Positions 58,036 through 64,000 of a stretch of 64,000 nt of DNA are shown here, piece by piece (position 1 is the stretch's first letter; the number at the start of each line of letters is the position of its first letter). A program made the position numbers and the translations under genes. The notes beneath the pieces were generated by a model. That model made no database searches and was not told the origin of the DNA. It saw nothing but the letters and a program-made list of their open reading frames with translations. Source of the stretch: Edaphobacter paludis (GTDB lineage Bacteria; Acidobacteriota; Terriglobia; Terriglobales; Acidobacteriaceae); assembly GCF_039993895.1 (NCBI RefSeq), contig NZ_CP121194.1:1798001-1862000 (forward strand), read 5' to 3'.

Positions 58036-59481
58036 CTAGTCGCGCGTGCGCTTCTTGATTTCAACGTTAAGCCGTTTGATCTTCTGATTGAGTGTGGAGA
58101 GAGGAATTTTGAAGTATTCCGCCGCTTCTGTCTGATTCCAATGACAGCGCTCCAGCCGGTCCGAGATGATACGGCGTTCGATCTCTTCCATCAGGTCGAA
58201 GAGCGATGCGTCAGGCTTATGGTCGAGCAGACTGGCGGAGTAGGTGCTCCCGGTCAACTGCGCGGGCAACAGGTCGGGAGTGATCACGCTTGAGGTGGCA
58301 AGCACAACACCGCGCTCCATCGCGTTTTCCAGCTCACGAACATTTCCAGGCCACTCGTGGTCCATCATGATGCGCAGTGTCTCCTGCGCAAGCGACGGCA
58401 CCTGTGTCCCATTTTCCTCTGCGTAGAACTTGAGAAAGTGTCCGGCGAGCAGGGGGATGTCCTCGCGGCGCAGACGCAGCGGAGGTAGTTCCAGCGTAAT
58501 GACGTTGAGCCGATAGAAGAGGTCTTCGCGGAAGCGACCTTCGCGCACAGCCTGCTGCAGGTTGACATTGGTGGCGGCGATGATGCGGACATCGACCTGG
58601 ATCTCTTGCACGCCGCCGAGATGCATGAAGCGGCGGTCCTGCAGAACGCGCAGGATCTTCGCCTGCATGTCCATGTTCATGGTGCCGATTTCGTCCAGGA
58701 AGAGCGTGCCCCCGTTCGCAATTTCGAAGAGACCCTTTTTGGCACTGATGGCAGAGGTAAACGCGCCTTTGACATGGCCGAACAGCGTCGACTCCAGCAG
58801 ATCGGAGGGGACAGCGCCGGTATTGACAGGAACAAAGGGATGGTCGCGCCGCGGCGAGTTGGCATGGAGCGCCTTCGCTATCAACTCCTTGCCGGTTCCG
58901 CTTTCGCCCTGCAATAACACGGTCGAGCGGCTCGGCGCGACCTGGGCGATGAGGTCGAAGAGGCGCAGCATGGGCTCGCTCTTGCCGACGATGTTCTCGA
59001 AGTTGTAGCGCTGCTTGAGCGTTCGCTTGAGTTGAACGACCTCTTCTTCGGCCCGGTGTTTGGCGATGGCCGTGCGGATATCGGCGAGCAGCTTTTCGTT
59101 GTCCCACGGCTTCTGGACGAAGTTCTCCGCGCCCGCGCGGATGGCATCGACGACGTTGCCCACGGTTCCGTAGGCTGTAATCATGATGACCGGAAGGTTC
59201 GGTTGCATCTCGACGATGCGCGGCAACAGGTCGATGCCGCTTTCGCCCGGGAGGGCAAGGTCAAGCAGCAGCAGGTCGTATTCATTACGCGACAACAGTT
59301 CGAGCCCGGAGACGCCATCGGCGGCGAGAGTCACGGTGAATCCTTCGAGCGTCAGCAACGTCTCGAGCGACTCTCGAATCGCATTTTCATCATCAATGAT
59401 AAGAATGCGGGGTGTTCCAACAATTCGGGCAGTGCGTTGCAGATGGAGAGACTCGGCTGCCATCTCGGTTGCCTCAGACAT
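58036..59481 (-). CDS. Sigma-54-dependent response regulator, NtrC type
   Basis: The 481-residue protein has a receiver (25-140, phospho-acceptor D74 in LLLLDLALPGESG), a AAA+ domain and a Fis-type helix-turn-helix (RCHWNQTEAAEYFKIPLSTLNQKIKR). Walker A (GESGTGKE) and Walker B (LFLDEI) are intact. The sigma-54 contact loop reads GAFTSA rather than GAFTGA. It would activate sigma-54 promoters when phosphorylated. The ATG at 59481 has GAGGAAG 7 nt upstream and overlaps the kinase gene end by 8 bp, so the pair is one operon with the kinase first. A longer reading to 59568 is rejected. Confidence 0.93.
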   Translation of the reverse strand: MSEATEMAAESLHLQRTARIVGTPRILIIDDENAIRESLETLLTLEGFTVTLAADGVSGLELLSRNEYDLLLLDLALPGESGIDLLPRIVEMQPNLPVIMITAYGTVGNVVDAIRAGAENFVQKPWDNEKLLADIRTAIAKHRAEEEVVQLKRTLKQRYNFENIVGKSEPMLRLFDLIAQVAPSRSTVLLQGESGTGKELIAKALHANSPRRDHPFVPVNTGAVPSDLLESTLFGHVKGAFTSAISAKKGLFEIANGGTLFLDEIGTMNMDMQAKILRVLQDRRFMHLGGVQEIQVDVRIIAATNVNLQQAVREGRFREDLFYRLNVITLELPPLRLRREDIPLLAGHFLKFYAEENGTQVPSLAQETLRIMMDHEWPGNVRELENAMERGVVLATSSVITPDLLPAQLTGSTYSASLLDHKPDASLFDLMEEIERRIISDRLERCHWNQTEAAEYFKIPLSTLNQKIKRLNVEIKKRTRD

Positions 59482-62455
59482 GGATCGTCTTCCTCTCGGC
59501 GTCGCGGCGGCCATTCGTGTAGGTTTCGGCAGAGATCGCAGACCGGCTGCCGGAAGCAGGGAATTCAAGCTGGAAGGCAGTTCCTACACCTCGTTCGCTC
59601 TCGACGTGGATCTTGCCGGCATGCTCCTGGATGATTCCATAGCTGACGGCAAGCCCCAGGCCGGTGCCCTTATGCTCGCCTTCCTGCGGCCTGGTCTTGG
59701 TAGTAAAGAAGGGATCGTAGATGCGATGAAGATGTTCGCGTTCGATTCCGCCACCGGAGTCCTGAATGCGCACGAAGACGCTTCCTGAGCTATTGAAGGT
59801 TGCAATTTTCAGGGTCGCATTCGACATTCCGAACATTGCATCTTTTGCGTTCAACATGAGATTGAGGATTACCTGTTGCAGCTTGCCCTGATTTCCGTGA
59901 ATACGTGCGAGTTGCGGATCGAGATTGGTTTCTGTGCGAATCTGCGCGGTCTTGAACTGATGGTCCAGCAAGGTCAGCGTATCGCGGAGGAGTTCGTTGA
60001 GATCGATGCTGGTGAACTCAGCACCACTGGTGCGGGAGAAGTTGAGCAGGCCGTTGACGATCTCCGATGCGCGGAAGGTTTGCTGCGTGATCTTTTCGAG
60101 CACTGGCGCCAGGCGCTCGTCGCCACGCATATGCTTTGTAAGCATCTGCGTATAGCTGGAGATGACGGCAAGCGGTGTATTGACCTCGTGCGCGACGCCC
60201 GCGGCAAGCAGGCCGATGGAGGAGAGCTTTTCGGACTGGGTCAACTGGGCTTCGAGCTGGATGCGGTCGGTGATGTCGTCCACAAGAATGATGCGGCCAA
60301 CGGCGATGAAATCGCGCGTAACCAGAGGCGCAATGGCGATGTTGGCAGTTCGCACATTGCCGTCGGGCAGGGCGAGGCGAAACTTGTAGAGCGTGTGGGT
60401 GCCCTGCTCCTCGCGGACACTGTTGAATCTCGCGACGAAGTCCGCCGGAAAGACAGCGGATACGGGTTGACGAAGCACTTCTTTGCGAGACTTCGAGTAC
60501 ATGCTCTCCATCTGGGTGTTCCAGCTCTCGATACGATCTTCAAGGTCGACGGCAAAGACGCCGACATTGATGGATTCGACGATGTTCTCGTGGAACTCCT
60601 TGAGCCGCTCGAATTCGCCGATCTTCTGTTCGAGCCGCTGATAGAGCTGTGCATTCTGGATGGCGATGCCGATATAGCCTGCGAGCGATTCGAGCAACTC
60701 CATGTCTTCACTGGAGAGAAAGTCGCCGTCGTCGGTGCGGCCAAGGCCGATAATGGCGACGGTACGCGTCCCAGATCCTTCCCGATTTGCGACACGGCAA
60801 GGGAGATAGTAGTTCAAATCGAGGTTGCGTGCGCTGCTGCGTTGCGCTTCGGGCAGACGAAGAACCTGCTGCGGCGTTTCAAGAAATATATGGCTGTTGG
60901 CGCCCGGGCGGTCGAAGTCGAGGAAGCGGACATCGAGGGTTTGTAGATCATCGGCCTGAAGATTGGTGAGACCGTGCGAAGCTGCGAGTTCGAAGTTTGG
61001 ATTGCCGGGAGAACGATTAGGTTCCGTCGCCAGAAAAACAGCCACCCGGGTTACAAGCAAGGTCTGAGGCAGGCGCTCAACAATCGAGTCGAGAAGAGCG
61101 CGGAGATCGGTCTGCGAGTTCAGACCTCGACCAAATTCAACCAGGGTCTCTCGGTAGTCGAAGCGCTTTTGGTCGAAGAGGCGATCTACGCGCCCCTGAA
61201 TCGCTTTCTTTAGCGGTTCAAAGAGAATACCGGTGAAGATGATCGCAGCCAGCAAGCCCCAAACATGCAGGCTCGGCAGGCGGGCGCGAACCATCTCTGC
61301 CGTGACGGCGACGACAACAAAATAGAGTCCGACCAGCGAGGCGGTCGCAAGCGTATAGGTGACGCCGCGCTTGAAGATCAGATCGACGTCCATCAGCCGG
61401 TAACGCACAATCGCCCAACTGAAGGTAAGGGGAAGAAAGATCAACGAGAGTCCGGCGATCTTTGTCAGTAGGGAAGGAACGGATGTGCCCGAGAAATAAA
61501 GGTACGGGATGACGTAGAGAAGCGTGAAGGGCGTGATGGTGAGCAGGGTGCCACGAGTGAGCCACTTCAACTGTTGCCGCTCAAGGCCGGACTCGGCTCG
61601 CTGATACCGGAAGCGGAAGACGATTGCAGCAATGACGTAATAAATAGCGAGATAGGCAACCGCAATCTGATCGAGGCGATGCCGCAACATCTCGGTGGCC
61701 GACCAGAATTGAATGGCGGAGTATTGCAGCGCTATCAGGCAGACTGCAGGCGTGTAGATGATCGTGCTGAGGAGACGGCGCTTGAGCTTGTTTGGGCGAT
61801 TTGAGGCAAAGACATCGGAGAAGCTGACTGCGAAATGGACGAAGAGCGCGGGTTGCAGCGCTTCCGCGATGATGTTGCACCAGTAGATGACCTGGTCGAA
61901 GGTGTCGAATTCTGTCGTGTATTTGAAGGAGTACAACACGAAAGAGACAAGGCAGAAAACATAAAAGTGCGTCGACTTCGGCGCCGTCCATCGCCGGAAC
62001 AAGACATAAATTCCTATGGCCAGGTAGACGAGCGCTATAAACCGCAGCCACTGGTTGCTGGAACGGTCCTGCGGGACCAGGATGACCTGAATGTCGAGCC
62101 GGGCCGATCCTTTGAGATCGATGGAATTTGGAACCGGCCGCTGGATGGAATAGGTTGCGTGAGACCAGATGCCGCTGCGAAACATCTCTCGTACAAGCGG
62201 AGCCAGGCGGTTCGTTGGACGATCATTAATTGCGACAAGGATGTCGCCGGTACGAATTCCGGCCCGATAGCCGGGAGATTCCGCAGGAACTCGCTGAGCT
62301 CGCAATCCACCCGGCGCTTCAATCCATGAGATGCCGTCAGTAGGCACATCGAAATGGTTCTCGTGCTGGAGATTTACTCCTGCGAGCACGCACGCAGCCA
62401 GCGTCGCAAGAGCGAGCGCGATCGCCAGGATCCGCGTTTGGAAGCCATTTTTCAT
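59474..62455 (-). CDS. PDZ-containing multi-helix sensor histidine kinase
   Basis: The 993-residue kinase has an unusual order of parts. An N-terminal helix is followed by a PDZ-like domain on the outside (about 40-120, GLRAQRVPAESPGYRAGIRTGDILVAINDRPTNRL). Eight or nine membrane helices cover about 138-418. A GAF domain spans about 440-605, a PAS domain about 620-735, HisKA about 740-805 with H756 in AAGVAHEVNTPL, and the ATPase domain about 815-966 (NLMLNAKDAM, GGGI, GTGLGLAV). It would phosphorylate the NtrC-type regulator encoded next, with 8 bp overlap. A periplasmic PDZ could sense misfolded proteins or peptide ends, which is an inference. Confidence 0.93.
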   Translation of the reverse strand: MKNGFQTRILAIALALATLAACVLAGVNLQHENHFDVPTDGISWIEAPGGLRAQRVPAESPGYRAGIRTGDILVAINDRPTNRLAPLVREMFRSGIWSHATYSIQRPVPNSIDLKGSARLDIQVILVPQDRSSNQWLRFIALVYLAIGIYVLFRRWTAPKSTHFYVFCLVSFVLYSFKYTTEFDTFDQVIYWCNIIAEALQPALFVHFAVSFSDVFASNRPNKLKRRLLSTIIYTPAVCLIALQYSAIQFWSATEMLRHRLDQIAVAYLAIYYVIAAIVFRFRYQRAESGLERQQLKWLTRGTLLTITPFTLLYVIPYLYFSGTSVPSLLTKIAGLSLIFLPLTFSWAIVRYRLMDVDLIFKRGVTYTLATASLVGLYFVVVAVTAEMVRARLPSLHVWGLLAAIIFTGILFEPLKKAIQGRVDRLFDQKRFDYRETLVEFGRGLNSQTDLRALLDSIVERLPQTLLVTRVAVFLATEPNRSPGNPNFELAASHGLTNLQADDLQTLDVRFLDFDRPGANSHIFLETPQQVLRLPEAQRSSARNLDLNYYLPCRVANREGSGTRTVAIIGLGRTDDGDFLSSEDMELLESLAGYIGIAIQNAQLYQRLEQKIGEFERLKEFHENIVESINVGVFAVDLEDRIESWNTQMESMYSKSRKEVLRQPVSAVFPADFVARFNSVREEQGTHTLYKFRLALPDGNVRTANIAIAPLVTRDFIAVGRIILVDDITDRIQLEAQLTQSEKLSSIGLLAAGVAHEVNTPLAVISSYTQMLTKHMRGDERLAPVLEKITQQTFRASEIVNGLLNFSRTSGAEFTSIDLNELLRDTLTLLDHQFKTAQIRTETNLDPQLARIHGNQGKLQQVILNLMLNAKDAMFGMSNATLKIATFNSSGSVFVRIQDSGGGIEREHLHRIYDPFFTTKTRPQEGEHKGTGLGLAVSYGIIQEHAGKIHVESERGVGTAFQLEFPASGSRSAISAETYTNGRRDAERKTIHV

Positions 62456-62689
62456 AAGGCTACGACAACTTCATTAAGCACATTGTGTACCAAATGAGTA
62501 TATGACTAGAAAGCTGAACTTACTGAGTCCATGGGCAGTTAGAGCTACGGAAAATCATATCCCATTCCGTAATCCTGATAGTAGGGTTTACTTGTCTCCT
62601 CAGCCATCTCAAGGGAATTCGCTGGCTTCTCCTAATGTCTCGCCTCGCAAATTCATCTTCCTGTAACATTTGAAAAGAGAGTAGATGCG

Positions 62690-63553
62690 ATGCAACGAGA
62701 CGAAGAGATTAACGAGGCAGTTGTATCGATATCGGGCGTGAAGGTCCACTATCAATACGCCGGCTCGGGCCATCCCCTTCTATTGCTGCATGGTTTGGTC
62801 GGATCGGCCAGAAACTGGAATAGAAATATTAGCTTTCTGGCCCGAGATGCCAGCGTTTTTGCGATCGATCTAGCCAATATGGGAGAGTCGGAGCGCATTC
62901 CCGGGCTGGATGCCGGATTGGAAGCGACCGCGGACCGTATTGCAGCGTTTATGCAGAAGTTGGGTTTGGATGAAGCAGATATTGGCGCCCATTCTCATGG
63001 AGGAGCTGTGGCGATGATGCTGGCTGCGCGCCACCCGGGTCGCGTGCGCAGTCTCATCCTGTTTGCGCCCGCAAACCCGTTTTGCGATCTTGGGAAGCAG
63101 TTGATCTACTTCTATCAGACGAAGTTTGGGTGCTGGTTTGCGCGACAGATTCCTCATCTGCCAAGAATGCTGAAGGCCACCGCGCTGAGCCGCATGTACG
63201 GAGACCCTTCAAGGGTTGCCGATGGTGTCCTGGAGGGCTATATTGCCGGATTGCATGTTCCCGGCACAATGGATCATGTCTTGCAGATTATTCGGCGTTG
63301 GTCGGCTGATATGAGCGTTTTGCGTTCGGCCCTCGCAAAGTTAAGTAAGCCGACGCTGCTGATCTGGGGTGACCGTGATCGCGCTGTGGGGCTTTCGTCG
63401 GGTCGTCAATTGGAGAGGGTGTTGCCGCAGTCGAGCCTGGTTGTGATTCATGGCGCGGGACATATCGCGTTCGAGGAGATGCCGGAGGTTTGCAACCAGG
63501 CGATGCGCGACTGGCTCTTGCGCAGGCTTCCCGAGGCGACGAGCGCCGCTTAA
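62690..63553 (+). CDS. Alpha/beta hydrolase of unknown substrate
   Basis: The 287-residue cytoplasmic protein has the alpha/beta-hydrolase pattern: YAGSGHPLLLLHGLVGSARNWN (HG oxyanion loop), GAHSHGGAVAMMLAARHPGRV (nucleophile Ser in HSHGG), LLIWGDRDRAV (Asp) and IHGAGHIAFEEMPE (His). Substrate and pathway are unknown; haloalkane-dehalogenase, lipase and esterase-type members share this pattern. It begins in an AT-rich intergenic region of about 234 bp shared with the divergent sensor kinase gene. Its stop codon is immediately adjacent to the stop of the next, convergent gene. Confidence 0.88.
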   Translation: MQRDEEINEAVVSISGVKVHYQYAGSGHPLLLLHGLVGSARNWNRNISFLARDASVFAIDLANMGESERIPGLDAGLEATADRIAAFMQKLGLDEADIGAHSHGGAVAMMLAARHPGRVRSLILFAPANPFCDLGKQLIYFYQTKFGCWFARQIPHLPRMLKATALSRMYGDPSRVADGVLEGYIAGLHVPGTMDHVLQIIRRWSADMSVLRSALAKLSKPTLLIWGDRDRAVGLSSGRQLERVLPQSSLVVIHGAGHIAFEEMPEVCNQAMRDWLLRRLPEATSAA

Positions 63554-64000
63554 TTATCCCAGACTGAATTCTTCGCGTAGCCAGAGTGCGATCTCGTGTT
63601 GCATCACGCCGAGTTTTGGCGTGGGAGAGTCTGCTGTTCCCTGAAAAAAATGCTCTGCTCCTTCGATCCAGACCAGGCGCTTTGGTTCTGAAGCCGAGGC
63701 GAACGCTTCTTCTACCAGCGGTCGCGGGCCGTATTCGTCGTGGTCTCCGCTGAGGAAGAGTTTGGGCTGGCCGCATTGCGCCAGGAAATCATAGGTATAG
63801 TCGCGGCCTTCGGCATGGACCGGCAGTCCCAGCGCCAGCAAGCCTTTCACCCGAGCTTCGCCACAGCAGGCGCGAAGGCCCACATAGGAGCCGAAAGAGA
63901 AACCGGCGAAGATGATGGGTCGTTTGAGGTTAGCTTCGAGCCAGTCAAGCGCGGCGCGGACATCTTCCTGCTCTCCGCGGCCTTCGTCGAAGGTCCCTTC
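63554..64000 (-). CDS. Alpha/beta hydrolase (partial, N-terminus beyond the window)
   Basis: The visible C-terminal 148 residues are in frame from the right edge. IIFAGFSFGSYVGLRACCG carries the nucleophile elbow GFSFGS, LFLSGDHDEYGP the Asp, and VWIEGAEHFFQG the His. The segment EQEDVRAALDWLEANLKRP before the elbow is typical of the small dienelactone-hydrolase or CocE-like phosphate-group proteins often annotated as YsgA-like or as alpha/beta hydrolases of the KANL3/Tex30 type. The substrate is unknown. It is convergent with the previous hydrolase gene, with stop codons touching. Confidence 0.85.
   Translation of the reverse strand, partial: EGTFDEGRGEQEDVRAALDWLEANLKRPIIFAGFSFGSYVGLRACCGEARVKGLLALGLPVHAEGRDYTYDFLAQCGQPKLFLSGDHDEYGPRPLVEEAFASASEPKRLVWIEGAEHFFQGTADSPTPKLGVMQHEIALWLREEFSLG

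Overview
The window looks like chromosomal DNA of a soil acidobacterium of the Acidobacteriaceae type (Granulicella, Terriglobus or Edaphobacter relatives). This is inferred from gene content: many plant-polysaccharide enzymes (GH2, GH28, GH35, GH105 and GH106-like hydrolases, CE12- and CE15-like esterases), a secreted sedolisin (S53) with Ig-like and Cys/Gly-rich C-terminal parts, a PEP-CTERM protein, and a moderately high GC content broken by a few AT-rich patches. No tRNA, rRNA, CRISPR array, transposase or phage gene was recognised.

Layout. 1-6.6 kb: a multicopper oxidase with a downstream diheme cytochrome c (cut by the left edge), a PLP-dependent Orn/Lys/Arg decarboxylase, a degenerate sigma-54-activator-like regulator and a bacilliredoxin. 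6.6-13.8 kb: murB, a molybdate transporter (modABC, minus strand), threonine synthesis (thrC-thrB), thioredoxin and a small secreted protein, most closed by clear hairpin terminators. 13.9-18.3 kb: a CNNM/HlyC-type membrane protein overlapping a DppB-like permease gene, and a DppC-like permease gene facing it. Two small genes lie between them, bracketed by a 29-bp direct repeat. 18.4-21.5 kb: a GGDEF protein, an AT-rich membrane-protein gene and a WcaI-like glycosyltransferase.

21.6-34.6 kb is the main accessory block. A four-gene minus-strand run encodes GH35, GH106-like, GH28 and GH2 enzymes, and a rhamnogalacturonan acetylesterase lies nearby. Together with the GH105 hydrolase at 42.3 kb this is a fairly complete toolkit for pectin and rhamnogalacturonan I side chains and backbone. 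Short inverted repeats of the form GAAA-N3..5-TTTC precede three of these genes and resemble the KdgR box of pectin regulons. Between them sit a PEP-CTERM protein, two envelope proteins and a TlpA-like thioredoxin.

34.6-42.2 kb: small membrane and secreted proteins, a 500-bp AT-rich gap with an orphan terminator and a candidate small RNA, pterin-carbinolamine dehydratase, an HD-GYP response regulator, glmU, and a paired inactive/active M16 peptidase operon. 43.5-49.1 kb: a fatty-acid beta-oxidation operon (3-hydroxyacyl-CoA dehydrogenase/enoyl-CoA hydratase, thiolase, acyl-CoA dehydrogenase) preceded by a perfect 11-bp-arm palindrome resembling a FadR operator. 49.3-64 kb: the sedolisin, polyphosphate kinase, a methyltransferase, a CE15-like glucuronoyl esterase whose signal peptide lies upstream of any canonical start codon, an ECF sigma factor with two small partners, a PDZ-containing sensor kinase with an NtrC-type regulator, and two alpha/beta hydrolases (the last cut by the right edge).

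All family assignments come from reading motifs in the translated sequence. No database search was possible.
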